Counted from the first letter of the stretch, positions 52,206 to 60,586 are shown. The stretch is DNA of 64,000 bases from UBA6136 sp044350805 (GCA_044350805.1 JBILGU010000016.1:1-64000); one strand, 5' to 3'. Program-made: numbers and translations. The notes: generated by a model not told the origin, from the sequence alone.

Positions 52206-53207
52206 ATGGCTTCTATTCGTCTTCTTGAGTCTGGCAAGTACAACGTACAGGTCAGGATCTCTGGTCATAAACCCGTTTCCAAAACCTTCAAAACGCATGC
52301 AGAGGCCAAGGCTTTTGCAAGGGAAATGGAGGCTGCTGCCGTCATTTCTCAGACCGTTGTAGCTAATCCTCACGCAGCCGCAGATCCGTTAGCTGAGCAT
52401 CTCAGTGTCTCCTTTTCAAAGTACCTCGACAAATACCTTACGGAAGTCTCAGTCAAGCTGAAGTCCCATCGGACCAATGTCATCCGGGCGAGGGTGCTGA
52501 GGCGTTTTCTTGGGGATCTTCCCATTCGTGACTTAACTCCAAGGCGTGTGGATCAGTTCATGCGGGAGCGACTTGGGGAGGGCGTATCGCATTCCACCTG
52601 CGTCCGGGAGTTGGCCATGATATCGGTTGTCTTCAACACGGTTCGGAAAAGGTGGTTTATCAGTTGTGAGAATCCAGTTGCTTCCATTGTTAAACCCAAA
52701 GAAAACAAGTCTCGTGACCGAATCCTAAAAGAAGATGAGCGTGAGTCGCTTTTACGTGTTCTGGCTGATCAGCCTCAGCTGAGGGCGATCGTGCTTTTGG
52801 CAGAGAGCACAGCTATGCGAAGGGGAGAGCTGGTATCGATCAGCTGGGAAAATGTCGATCTTCAAAAGCAGGTTCTTTTCTTGCCCGATTCCAAGACAGG
52901 TGCGAGATATGTTCCTCTTTCGAGCCAGGCTGTTAAGGTTCTGGAAGAGGTCAGAGGAGCCAAGGCCAACGGCCGCGTTTTCAATATCTCAGATTCATAC
53001 CTTTCTCATGCATTCAGGGATGCGTGCAAAGCAGCGGGTTTGGTTGACTTTCGTTTTCACGATCTGCGTCACACGGCGATCACTCGGTACGCAATGATGG
53101 GGCTCAATGTCTTGGAGTTGCAAGCAATCAGCGGTCATCGGACCCTTCAGATGTTGAGTCGCTATACCCACATACAGCCCGATCAGTTAGCCCTGAAACT
53201 TGGGTAA
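52206..53207 (+). CDS. Tyrosine-type site-specific integrase
   Basis: Tyrosine recombinase of 333 residues. It has an N-terminal arm-binding-like part, a SAM-like core-binding domain (about 75-165) and a catalytic domain. Catalytic residues are visible: Arg205 (TAMRRGE), His285 and Arg288 (HDLRHT), His311 (SGHRT) and nucleophile Tyr320 (SRYTHI). It lies 99 bases from the broken tRNA-Lys and reads away from it, as is usual for an integrase next to its attachment site. It should catalyse insertion and excision of the element. Confidence 0.95.
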   Translation: MASIRLLESGKYNVQVRISGHKPVSKTFKTHAEAKAFAREMEAAAVISQTVVANPHAAADPLAEHLSVSFSKYLDKYLTEVSVKLKSHRTNVIRARVLRRFLGDLPIRDLTPRRVDQFMRERLGEGVSHSTCVRELAMISVVFNTVRKRWFISCENPVASIVKPKENKSRDRILKEDERESLLRVLADQPQLRAIVLLAESTAMRRGELVSISWENVDLQKQVLFLPDSKTGARYVPLSSQAVKVLEEVRGAKANGRVFNISDSYLSHAFRDACKAAGLVDFRFHDLRHTAITRYAMMGLNVLELQAISGHRTLQMLSRYTHIQPDQLALKLG

Positions 53208-53392
53208 CGAACTTCAATTTTGCGTGTGGGACAGTAAGCGAGTGAGGTGATTAAGTTTGATGGTCTTCTTCGGTGCTGGCACTGCTAGAAACACATCATG
53301 TAGTGGCTGGTGGATGTTGACAACACAATATATACCGTTTTAAACTTTTACCAACTAAGTCGCGTTGTCCTTTTGGACGTCAAACACCTTCC

Positions 53393-53449
53393 GCGCACAC
53401 TCCCGCCGACCACCAGTCGGCTACTCCCATTCCGCGGGACGGTGTGCGC
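53393..53449. repeat. Large structured inverted repeat upstream of the AlpA-like gene
   Basis: GCGCACAC (53393-53400) pairs with GTGTGCGC (53442-53449), and the adjoining TCCCGC (53401-53406) pairs with GCGGGA (53434-53439), leaving a two-base bulge. Inside, CGAC (53407-53410) pairs with GTCG (53416-53419). It fills much of the gap between integrase and the AlpA-like gene (53208-53499), which has no gene. A TTGACA element with a weak -10 lies at 53317-53346. Confidence 0.65.
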
Positions 53450-53499
53450 TTTGCCTTCGGTCCCGGAATGGTTTCCAAACCTCATCCTTATGGCCGATC

Positions 53500-53724
53500 A
53501 TGAAATCTCTGAAATCAAAAAAATGTCGTGGCCTCGCTACTGCGCAGGCGGCGGACTATCTTGGTGTTTCTGAAGCACTGCTTCGAAAAGATCGCTCACG
53601 CTCTTCCCCTAACATTCCTTACAGCAGAGTTTGTGGACGCATCGTCTATTACCCAGAACTGCTTGATAGCTATATCACCGCAGTTACTCGTGGCGGTCCC
53701 GTTGGAGCGGAGATCAAAAAATGA
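53500..53724 (+). CDS. AlpA/MerR-type excisionase-like DNA-binding protein
   Basis: Protein of 74 residues with a winged helix-turn-helix pattern (LATAQAADYLGVSEALLRKDR, then IPYSRVCGRIVYYPELLDSYI) typical of AlpA or excisionase-like regulators in integrated elements. ATG 53500 was chosen because upstream sequence in the same frame is not protein-like and overlaps the structured repeat. Its stop overlaps the primase-helicase start as ATGA. It probably controls excision or expression of the replication gene. Confidence 0.75.
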   Translation: MKSLKSKKCRGLATAQAADYLGVSEALLRKDRSRSSPNIPYSRVCGRIVYYPELLDSYITAVTRGGPVGAEIKK

Positions 53725-56153
53725 ACAAGGCGCGGGATCTGTATGTAAAGCTCGCATTTGGCGAGAGTCACACAAGCAATAGGGTTCGTAATCGTGAGAT
53801 GTCATTCAATGAATTGGCTGTTCTCCTGTCCCAGCCGGGTATTGGCCCCAAAGGCGGTGAGTATCTTTTGCGGGGACCCTGTAAAGAAAACGAACGTAAA
53901 GACAAAAACCTTACCCAAGCCACCTTGCTGGTTTCTGAGGCAGATGATGGGTTGGATCTTAGGACAGGCGAAGTCATTGATGACCATGCGCCAGATCCGT
54001 TGTTGATCCATGAGTATCTTAAGGAGCATGACTACACCCATGTGATCTACACGTCACACAGTAGCGAGGTCGATGGGAACGGTTACAAATACCGAATAAT
54101 TATCAAGCCTGAGCGCCCGATGAACCCATTGGAGTCAAAGGCGACGATCATCGACTTGTTCAATAGGCTGAATGAAGCTGGTATCGGAATCTACAACGCT
54201 CCTGAGAACGTGAAATGGTCGCAGCCATGGTTTCTTCCAAAGGTTCAAAGTGAAGAACTGAAGAGGAACTTCAAGTTCTATTCACATGAGGGGAAATCGA
54301 TTCCGGTGGTCACGGAGATTCCCTCAGCCTCAGCAGCCGGTGCAAAGGCCAAGGGTCAGAGGAAAGATAATGAAGATGGGCTGGATCCAATTCGCGCCCT
54401 GCAGCTGGCTGTAAACGGCGATTTTATTGCCGTAGTTAGTGAGTTCAATAAGCAGGGCGTACCGGAGGCTTACGCCGAGTTACTGGAGCGGCATGGGTAC
54501 AAACCAGAGGGGAGCAACCGTTGGAGAAAACCTGACTCCTCACATAGTGCGGGCGTTTCAATTTATCAGGGAGAATCAGACGGCGCGTGGCTTCTGAGTT
54601 CCCATCATGAAAATGATCCGTTGCATGAACCTGAGGGAAAGCCCATCGATTACTTTGAGACGTACGCCCGTCTTGAATTCGGCCATATTGAAGAAGCTAG
54701 GCGTAAGCGCGAGGCCAGGGATGGGGCCCGCAAAATCCTACTTGATGTATTGAGAGCAAGGACGGCCGGGATGGGGAGGGCATCCAAGAATCCAGCAGAT
54801 CAGGTTTCACCCTTTATTCCCATTCTCACACCGTTAGAAGCGCGTATGAAGCTGGCTTACATCGAAGCCTGTGACGGTGTACTGCATATTGAACTTGATC
54901 GCATGCCAGTACCGATGAAGACGGCACGTAATAAATTCGCTGCGAGCAGCTACACGGCTGATGTTCAAGGTAAGCAGAAAACCATGCCTGTGCTGGATTT
55001 ATGGATACAGGACCCTGACCGATTGAGTTATGAGGTGACTGGATTCCAGCCCGGTGGTGGTCGAGACATTGAAAGTCCCGATGGCCGTCGTGCGATCAAT
55101 CTATGGAAACCGATTCATCGGGAGGGGATCGTTGATCAGGTCAAGATCCAGTTCTTGATTGATCATATCCAGTGGTTGTTCGGGGACCGCGCTGACAATT
55201 TTTTGAATTGGGTAGCTCACATTGAACAGCAACCGGGGATCCTTCCGCATGTCGCATGGCTACACATTGCACCTTACACTGGCCTCGGTAGAAATTGGAT
55301 TGCAGGTGTACTGGCAAGGGTTTTCTGTGGCTACGTCGCCGCAGGTTTGAACCTGGTCCAGATGTTGTCTGATGGCTTCACAGACGATCTGAGCCAACGG
55401 CTATTGGCCCAAGTTGATGAGATCCGGGAAGGGGGTAAGGAGCGGTGGGAACACAGCGAAACCCTCAAAAGTTACTTCAACGCTGAATTCCGAATCATCA
55501 ACCGCAAAGGGATTCCCGCATACCGGGAGCGTAACTTCTGTCGCTGGTTACTGTTTTCTAATCATATAGATGCAGTACCTATCCAAGACAATGACCGGCG
55601 CGTTGAGGTCGTGATCTGCCATGAAAGCCCCAAGAGCGAGGAGTACTACATCCAGCTCTACTCCATGCTTGATGATCCAGACTTCATCAATTCAGTGGGT
55701 CTCTGGTTGAGACAGAGAGACATTACTGGATTCAATCCCGGATCCCCAGCCAAATTGTCAGCTGATAAGGCCCTCGTTCTTCGCGGCCAAAAATCCGAGG
55801 AGGCATTGACCATAGAGGATCTGATTGAGACCTACCCGAGTGACGTCATTTCAAACACCCGATTGGCGCAAAAGCTTGATCCTTACTCGCTTTCACAAAG
55901 CTTAAAGCCAAACCAAAATGGATTGCTAAAACGTTACGGACTCATCGCCGCTCAGGTACGTGCGGATGGCAAGCCTATAAGGGTGAAGATTCTGAGAAAT
56001 CCACTTAAATGGGCGGGGCCAGACGTGACTCCAGATGAACTTCGTGCCGAGCTTCAGCGAGGTGAAGTTGCGGTGAAAGATCATGAGGAATCCACGGTCG
56101 ATGCGACCGGTAAGGTTGATCTGTTTGACCTTGAGTCTGCGGACCTCGATTAG
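53721..56153 (+). CDS. Element-encoded primase-helicase
   Basis: Replication protein of 810 residues. The N-terminal third (about 40-180) resembles the primase-like regions of island replication proteins. The C-terminal part (about 480-700) is a superfamily 3-type helicase domain of the DUF5906 kind, with LFGDRADNFLNWVAH, LLAQVDEIREGGKERW (Walker B-like) and FSNHIDAVPIQDNDRR. The Walker A position reads YTGLGRNWIAGVLARV near residue 520, with Arg-Asn where Lys-Ser/Thr is expected. It is coupled to the AlpA-like gene by a four-base overlap. Directly downstream is a set of 9-bp repeats, which fits an initiator acting at a nearby origin. Confidence 0.8.
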   Translation: MNKARDLYVKLAFGESHTSNRVRNREMSFNELAVLLSQPGIGPKGGEYLLRGPCKENERKDKNLTQATLLVSEADDGLDLRTGEVIDDHAPDPLLIHEYLKEHDYTHVIYTSHSSEVDGNGYKYRIIIKPERPMNPLESKATIIDLFNRLNEAGIGIYNAPENVKWSQPWFLPKVQSEELKRNFKFYSHEGKSIPVVTEIPSASAAGAKAKGQRKDNEDGLDPIRALQLAVNGDFIAVVSEFNKQGVPEAYAELLERHGYKPEGSNRWRKPDSSHSAGVSIYQGESDGAWLLSSHHENDPLHEPEGKPIDYFETYARLEFGHIEEARRKREARDGARKILLDVLRARTAGMGRASKNPADQVSPFIPILTPLEARMKLAYIEACDGVLHIELDRMPVPMKTARNKFAASSYTADVQGKQKTMPVLDLWIQDPDRLSYEVTGFQPGGGRDIESPDGRRAINLWKPIHREGIVDQVKIQFLIDHIQWLFGDRADNFLNWVAHIEQQPGILPHVAWLHIAPYTGLGRNWIAGVLARVFCGYVAAGLNLVQMLSDGFTDDLSQRLLAQVDEIREGGKERWEHSETLKSYFNAEFRIINRKGIPAYRERNFCRWLLFSNHIDAVPIQDNDRRVEVVICHESPKSEEYYIQLYSMLDDPDFINSVGLWLRQRDITGFNPGSPAKLSADKALVLRGQKSEEALTIEDLIETYPSDVISNTRLAQKLDPYSLSQSLKPNQNGLLKRYGLIAAQVRADGKPIRVKILRNPLKWAGPDVTPDELRAELQRGEVAVKDHEESTVDATGKVDLFDLESADLD

Positions 56154-56166
56154 ATCGATCCACACG

Positions 56167-56295
56167 CGTAACAGTCGTACCAGTCGTAACGGTGTTTTCA
56201 CCTCGTATAGGGAATGATTAGGAGTCAGAAACGTTATGTGTTCATTTATTCCTAAGCCAACCTAAACCACTGGTACAGGTGGTACGACTGGTACA
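56167..56295. repeat. Two inverted triads of 9-bp repeats, candidate replication origin
   Basis: Left triad: CGTAACAGT (56167-56175), CGTACCAGT (56176-56184), CGTAACGGT (56185-56193). Right triad, opposite orientation: ACTGGTACA (56269-56277), GGTGGTACG (56278-56286), ACTGGTACA (56287-56295). Between them lie 75 AT-richer bases holding a TTAGGA / TCCTAA inverted pair. The place, just after the primase-helicase gene, and the exact 9-base period point to initiator binding sites (iterons). Promoter operators are the alternative. Confidence 0.7.
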
Positions 56296-56327
56296 CACCG
56301 ATTTGAAAATTGATGAAGGTAATAATC

Positions 56328-56858
56328 ATGACTGACCCCACAGACACGGTCTGCGCCGGAAACAGTTCGGTCCTAGAGGATTGCACGGACCGTAAGCATT
56401 CAGTTCAATATTTTTACTATGGCTCGCTCAACGAAAAACGTGGTGATAAATCCCAATCGCCTGAATTACTTCAGGCTTGGCGTGCGGGTCCGCTGCTTGC
56501 TCTTCGGAGAGGCAGATCATCGAGGGAGGGCGTGGTCATATGGTTAACCGATCCGGAACTAAAAGCACCAAATGCGATTAAGGATGATCTTGATGAAATC
56601 TTTGGTGATATGCCCTTAAGTGATGATGAACAGGCGCTCGGTGAGCTCAGGGAATGGCTTTCAATCCACAGCAAGCCAGAGGAAACCGAAATTCCATGGA
56701 GAATACTTTCTAGGATGAAGCTGGATCCAAAGGGATGGTTGAGAGTTCCCGTTCTGTACTACTGCGACTGGGATGATTTGACTCCTGATGCAGCTGTGTT
56801 TGCACCTCCACCTGCGGAGGGGAGCCTAGAGCGACTCGTTGCGGAATGGGATGATTGA
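56328..56858 (+). CDS. Unknown element protein, related to the one at 57398
   Basis: Protein of 176 residues, acidic (for example DDLDEIFGDMPLSDDEQ), no membrane segment. ATG 56328 follows GAAGG by eight bases; earlier in-frame codons have no such site. The segment RAGPLLALRRGRSSREGVVIWL plus DPE parallels RVGPLCVLRLKPDSESAIELWL plus DPD in the protein at 57398, so the two share a domain of unknown function. Its first codon lies 33 bases after the repeat array. Confidence 0.6.
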   Translation: MTDPTDTVCAGNSSVLEDCTDRKHSVQYFYYGSLNEKRGDKSQSPELLQAWRAGPLLALRRGRSSREGVVIWLTDPELKAPNAIKDDLDEIFGDMPLSDDEQALGELREWLSIHSKPEETEIPWRILSRMKLDPKGWLRVPVLYYCDWDDLTPDAAVFAPPPAEGSLERLVAEWDD

Positions 56859-56924
56859 GCTTGGAGGGAAGGATAACTTGGACTTCTTATCCTGCAAGAC
56901 CTAACCGAACAATAGGAAAACGTG

Positions 56925-57218
56925 ATGCCTCTCCCCGGCCTTACTCCAGATCATCAATGCTCCGCAAAGTCCAAAAGGTCACAAAAGCGGTGCCGCAACC
57001 CCGCCGTCACAGGCTGCCGAACCTGCAGGATGCACGGCGGCAGAAGACTCGATCTATTCAAGCGCGGTTCGGATCACCCAAATTACCGCCATGGCAACGA
57101 GACCCTTGAGGCCAAGCAGGCGCGGTATGAAGCCAGTGTTCAATTTCGGGAGCTGTGGGAGTTGGGTAGTCAGATCGGGATGTTCGAAGGTCGACTGCTG
57201 GGTAGGAAGCCGGATTGA
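56925..57218 (+). CDS. HGG-motif (HGGxSTG-like) small protein
   Basis: Protein of 97 residues with CSAKSKRSQKRCRNPAV, GCRTCRMHGGR: four Cys and a His (Cys12, Cys23, Cys31, Cys34, His37) that could bind zinc. Proteins with this Cys-rich C-x-A-K/R-T-x2-G-x2-C...CRMHGG pattern are frequent in phages and integrated elements and have no known function. ATG 56925 has AGGA upstream. A competing frame (56855-57109) lacks any such motif. Confidence 0.7.
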   Translation: MPLPGLTPDHQCSAKSKRSQKRCRNPAVTGCRTCRMHGGRRLDLFKRGSDHPNYRHGNETLEAKQARYEASVQFRELWELGSQIGMFEGRLLGRKPD

Positions 57219-57397
57219 AAGCATAACCGACCGCATCAGGCGGATGCGCTAGGTGCCCAGCTAGCCGACGCGTCGAAACCCAAAACCGACAACCGTGCCG
57301 GACTTGGCCTGGAGTCACACTCAACCGCCAGCGGACTTGCTGGCTTTAACAAACCGGAGGCGGACATGCCTGAGACTTAACGTGATACGAGATTTTT

Positions 57398-58093
57398 ATG
57401 AATATGCGAACTACTTTCGAGACGCTTGAGGGACTGGACCACGCCCTCTACAGCACCGTCGGTCAGATTGACCACCTCAAAAACCAATTCAAGGACCAAA
57501 CCGAAACCTGTCCGGGTGTAGGTGATTTCATCAAGGCAGGGTGCGAGCACCCGGTACTCATCCGCTACGTCTACGACGGCAATGGCCTTGCCCAAGGCTA
57601 CCGGGTGGGACCCCTCTGCGTATTAAGGCTAAAACCTGATAGCGAGAGCGCCATAGAGTTATGGCTGGACCCTGATGAGGAGCTTGAGGCGGCGATGGCC
57701 GAGGATGTGATTGAGCCCTTCCGAGCCCTGCGGAATACGCTCACGGTAATGGAGCACGACAATGGTCTCGACCTTGAGTTTCAGGTCCCCCAAGCTTTGA
57801 TAGATAATCTAGCCTCCTGCCCGCTGGTGCTGAGAGAAGGCGCCCTGCGGGAGCTGACACGAGCCACCGGCGCCACTGTGTCGGAAGAACTCATCCTGAC
57901 CCTAATGATTGGCTGGTATGAACCGGTATGGCGTCAGCGATTAAAGGATGTGGCGAAAGCCGCTAGTACTGCCCGCAATGAGATCTTCCGTGCAAAGAAA
58001 CCCAAGGAGACTGCCAGTGACAAGCGCCGAGAAAATACTTCAGGCCCTGAACACTCTAACCACCGACAAGCCCCCCGGCCCTCAGAGATCTAA
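57398..58093 (+). CDS. Unknown element protein, related to the one at 56328
   Basis: Soluble protein of 231 residues. Residues about 45-85 (VLIRYVYDGNGLAQGYRVGP and on) match the domain seen in the 176-residue protein at 56328. The C-terminal part has an amphipathic region and a basic tail. No family recognised. The 179 bases before it (57219-57397) contain no gene. A small overlapping frame starts near its end at 58017. Confidence 0.6.
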   Translation: MNMRTTFETLEGLDHALYSTVGQIDHLKNQFKDQTETCPGVGDFIKAGCEHPVLIRYVYDGNGLAQGYRVGPLCVLRLKPDSESAIELWLDPDEELEAAMAEDVIEPFRALRNTLTVMEHDNGLDLEFQVPQALIDNLASCPLVLREGALRELTRATGATVSEELILTLMIGWYEPVWRQRLKDVAKAASTARNEIFRAKKPKETASDKRRENTSGPEHSNHRQAPRPSEI

Positions 58094-58178
58094 ACCTGTC
58101 ACAAGGGCAAGCGACAACGCGCTTAACTTGCGATACGAGTATCCATTCTTTCTTGACGCTCCGCGGATGGTACATTGA
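58017..58178 (+). CDS. Possible small overlapping gene, 53 residues
   Basis: A GTG at 58017 preceded by AAGGAG with seven bases spacing opens a 53-codon frame that overlaps the end of the gene at 57398 in another frame. The product begins with a short helix (TSAEKILQALNTL) and is otherwise Pro/Arg-rich. The good ribosome site is the only support. Confidence 0.35.
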   Translation: MTSAEKILQALNTLTTDKPPGPQRSKPVTRASDNALNLRYEYPFFLDAPRMVH

Positions 58179-58207
58179 GCGCGTCCACTACCAAGGGGCT
58201 TCTTTCA

Positions 58208-58648
58208 ATGAAGCCCTCCCTCCAATCGAGCTCCAAGCTTTTCTTCATCAGCAGAATGTTGATGGTTTACGCAGCCCTCTATGGCCTAGAGGAGATCATG
58301 GGGACCGTGATCTGGAGGAACATTAACGCTGGCCTTTACGAAAACGTGCGATTAATGATGAATCAGATTCCTGATGCTGGATTGGACTTCCTCTTTTGGC
58401 TTCCGATTCTTGTCTGGTACAGTCAGCGCAGATTTCGACTAGGCCTTATTCTGGCAACGATCTTTCTGCTATTCATTTTTGGTGCAGCCACTTGGGACTT
58501 TGCCAATTCGAACCACTACGAGATCAGCATCTACTCAGGTGGAATATTTCTGGTGGTTTTGGTTATTGCAACTTTGGATGCTTGGATAATTGGAAAGAAT
58601 GCAAGATCACCCTCTTGCAAATGCCATAAATGCGAGCAGATGGGTTGA
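58208..58648 (+). CDS. Unknown integral membrane protein
   Basis: Protein of 146 residues with about four hydrophobic segments (near 12-32, 55-72, 80-100 and 108-130) and a Cys-rich tail CKCHKC. ATG 58208 follows AAGGGG; a TTG at 58175 is the alternative. No family recognised. It converges with the J-domain gene 41 bases away. Confidence 0.6.
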   Translation: MKPSLQSSSKLFFISRMLMVYAALYGLEEIMGTVIWRNINAGLYENVRLMMNQIPDAGLDFLFWLPILVWYSQRRFRLGLILATIFLLFIFGAATWDFANSNHYEISIYSGGIFLVVLVIATLDAWIIGKNARSPSCKCHKCEQMG

Positions 58649-58689
58649 ATAATTACGAGTGAAAATCAAGTCGGTGCTAGACGGATCAA

Positions 58690-59496
58690 TTACATGCCAA
58701 GTAACTTCTGTCCAACTCCGATTATCAGAAAGGTGATGACCGTAAAGATGACCACCCCAAGAGCGAGCCATAAAATAACCGCACAGCCCTCCGGCAGTTG
58801 CTTTTCATCTTTTTCCTCCCTCCAAGCATCTTTGCCTCCCCCTGTGGGGTCCCCCGCCTGCTGGTATGAAGGGACCTTATATTTTTTTGCGATTCGGTAA
58901 ATGACATCCGCAGCGTTCACAGAGCTTCCCAATACTGTTATCACAGAGTTCAGTTCCCTAGCCGCCTCCTTATAACCACCAGAAAGAAGCTTTTTCGCAA
59001 AAATTTTGATGCTGGCATTGCTTCCAAAGTATTTAGTCAGGTACTGATCTTCGAGGCCATTTGCGATCAGAGTCGCACGATCAAAAGCTTTCTGTTCCAG
59101 AAGGCAAAGTTTGAAGGTATAAGCAAGCTCAGGGGAGATTGAAGCTAGGTTATTGTAGAGTACTTTAAGGCCATGTACGTATTCCGCAGCCATCTCCCAC
59201 TTGGCGTTGAGAGTCTCCTCAGCCGCACGAAATCCCCGATGGTCAGAGCCATCTGGGTCTGAATGATACTCAGGTTTTTCTTCTGCTCTTCGCTGGTCGT
59301 AAGCCTTGCGCTTGGCTGGATCACTTAGAACCGAATACGCCTCGACAATATCTTTGGTCCTTCTCTCAGCCTCAGCCCTGTCACCATTGAACTTGTCCGG
59401 GTGGTAGATCTGCATGAGCGCCTTGTAGGCTGCGCGGATAACAGCATCTTCAGCGGTATCAACAACACCAAGAATCTTGTAATAGTCCGGATTCAT
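58690..59496 (-). CDS. Tail-anchored J-domain protein
   Basis: Co-chaperone-like protein of 268 residues. Residues 3-65 are a J domain with the HPD motif at 32-34 (IYHPDKF) and AYSVLSDPAKRKAYD, which stimulates Hsp70 ATPase. There is no Gly/Phe or zinc-finger region. A helical middle part follows and a single hydrophobic segment at about 238-262 (VILWLALGVVIFTVITFLII) would anchor it in the inner membrane with the J domain in the cytoplasm. It is the last gene of a four-gene leftward run with three exported proteins, 25 bases after the nearest. Its job may be to recruit DnaK to that envelope system. Confidence 0.82.
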   Translation of the reverse strand: MNPDYYKILGVVDTAEDAVIRAAYKALMQIYHPDKFNGDRAEAERRTKDIVEAYSVLSDPAKRKAYDQRRAEEKPEYHSDPDGSDHRGFRAAEETLNAKWEMAAEYVHGLKVLYNNLASISPELAYTFKLCLLEQKAFDRATLIANGLEDQYLTKYFGSNASIKIFAKKLLSGGYKEAARELNSVITVLGSSVNAADVIYRIAKKYKVPSYQQAGDPTGGGKDAWREEKDEKQLPEGCAVILWLALGVVIFTVITFLIIGVGQKLLGM

Positions 59497-59521
59497 AGCT
59501 ACTTCAGGGGTGCCGGGACAA

Positions 59522-59967
59522 TTATTCGATCAACTTCAGGACGCAGTTTCCGAAGTCCTTAGTTCCGGGTTTGAAACCCAATTCGGCACAGTTCTTTTTT
59601 GCCGCATCCTTTGAGCTTTGTGGTTTTTCTGCCTGCTTAGGTGTTCTCTCCTCAATGACTTGAGGTTTTGGTTCTTCTGCTGGTGGGGTATACGCGTTGG
59701 CGCATGTGAAGAAATATGAATTTACAGCGCCGCCATCACAAAAAAACAGCCGAACTTATATCCGGTATACAAGGCAGGCTTACTGAATTCCTTTCCACAG
59801 TATTCTTGAGCTCGGACAGATGCATGAGAGTAGCCTTTATCAGAATATGTGCTACTCCAAACCGATATCATGGATGAGTTATTTGGATTTACATATACTA
59901 GATTGCATCCTGACAAAAGTGAAAGCAACAAAAAGGGGATAACGATTTTATTTAAAATGTTAGACAT
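59522..59967 (-). pseudogene. Lipoprotein gene interrupted or frameshifted at a T7 run
   Basis: ATG 59967 opens a lipoprotein with lipobox LSGC (residues 18-21) that reads in frame to a TAA at 59722. At 59740-59746 the coding strand has seven T in the pattern T-TTT-TTT. A -1 shift there continues the frame to a TAA at 59522, adding TPPAEEPKPQVIEERTP and NCAELGFKPGTKDFGNC, ending VLKLIE. That tail matches the C-termini of both neighbours, so the ancestral gene was one frame of about 148 residues. The break may be a sequencing error, a true mutation, or programmed slippage; U-UUU-UUU is a classical slippery heptamer. Confidence 0.75.
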
Positions 59968-59974
59968 TAGCCTT

Positions 59975-60571
59975 TCAGTTGCAATTTGTATACTGGCCAG
60001 TGGTCGTGCAGTTAATGATGCGCCCATTTATCGTGTACGTTTGGAAGTACGGAGTCATAGGCTGAGGAGCCAAGGGAGCCGGTCCTACCGGAGCACCAGT
60101 GCAAGTTCCTCCCGCCATCATGTTGAGGCCGCAACGCATCATTGCCATGCCTCTAGCCTGTTTCTGCTGTTCTTGATAAGCGGCTAACTCCTGCTGGTAC
60201 TGCTGTTGACGTGCCGCATATTCCTGCTGTTGAGCTGCAGCCTGACGATTGAACATGTCGAGCTTCATTCGACATTCTGAGTAAGGAGCCGATCCGGGAG
60301 AAAAGCCGTAGGACTGGCAAGTTGAATCGTCTCTTGAGCCATCACCAGTTTGCCTTTGAGCCGGTGCTGATGAGGCACTACTAAATGTCTCCCCGTTTTT
60401 CTGTGCATGCTTGAGGAGTTTCAGGGCGCATTTCGCGTTCTCCGTGCTGTTGTACTTAAAGCCCAACTCCGCACATTCCTTCTTAAACTCTTGAATATCT
60501 GACGCAAGGACAACACTAGTAAGAAGCGGAAGAAATACCACCAGAAAAATAGTCTTAGAATATTTGATCAC
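59975..60571 (-). CDS. Exported protein with Cys-ELGFK motif
   Basis: Protein of 198 residues with a Sec signal peptide cleaved near residue 24 (VLAS-D). Start codon is GTG. Directly after the signal is FKKECAELGFKYNSTENAKCALKLL, and near residue 85 CQSYGFSPGSAPYSECRMKL is a second, looser copy of the C-x4-GF-x2-G-[ST]-x3-[FY]-x2-C pattern. The middle is Gln/Ala-rich with coiled-coil character (QQQEYAARQQQYQQELAAYQ). It lies seven bases from the frameshifted gene and 15 from the lipoprotein before it. Confidence 0.7.
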   Translation of the reverse strand: MIKYSKTIFLVVFLPLLTSVVLASDIQEFKKECAELGFKYNSTENAKCALKLLKHAQKNGETFSSASSAPAQRQTGDGSRDDSTCQSYGFSPGSAPYSECRMKLDMFNRQAAAQQQEYAARQQQYQQELAAYQEQQKQARGMAMMRCGLNMMAGGTCTGAPVGPAPLAPQPMTPYFQTYTINGRIINCTTTGQYTNCN

Positions 60572-60586
60572 TGGACTACCATAATA

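Noticed and set aside
53208..53499. Plus-strand frames at 53310 and 53365 covering the gap before the AlpA-like gene
   Set aside because: Their upstream parts lie across a large inverted repeat, have no ribosome sites and are not protein-like; only the part from 53500 is supported.
56160..56300. CRISPR-like array
   Set aside because: Repeats are only 9 bases, contiguous without spacers and in two opposite orientations; no cas gene is in the window.
56855..57109. 84-codon frame overlapping the HGG-motif gene
   Set aside because: It has no recognisable motif and starts at a non-ATG codon, while the other frame carries an ordered Cys/His pattern known from mobile elements.
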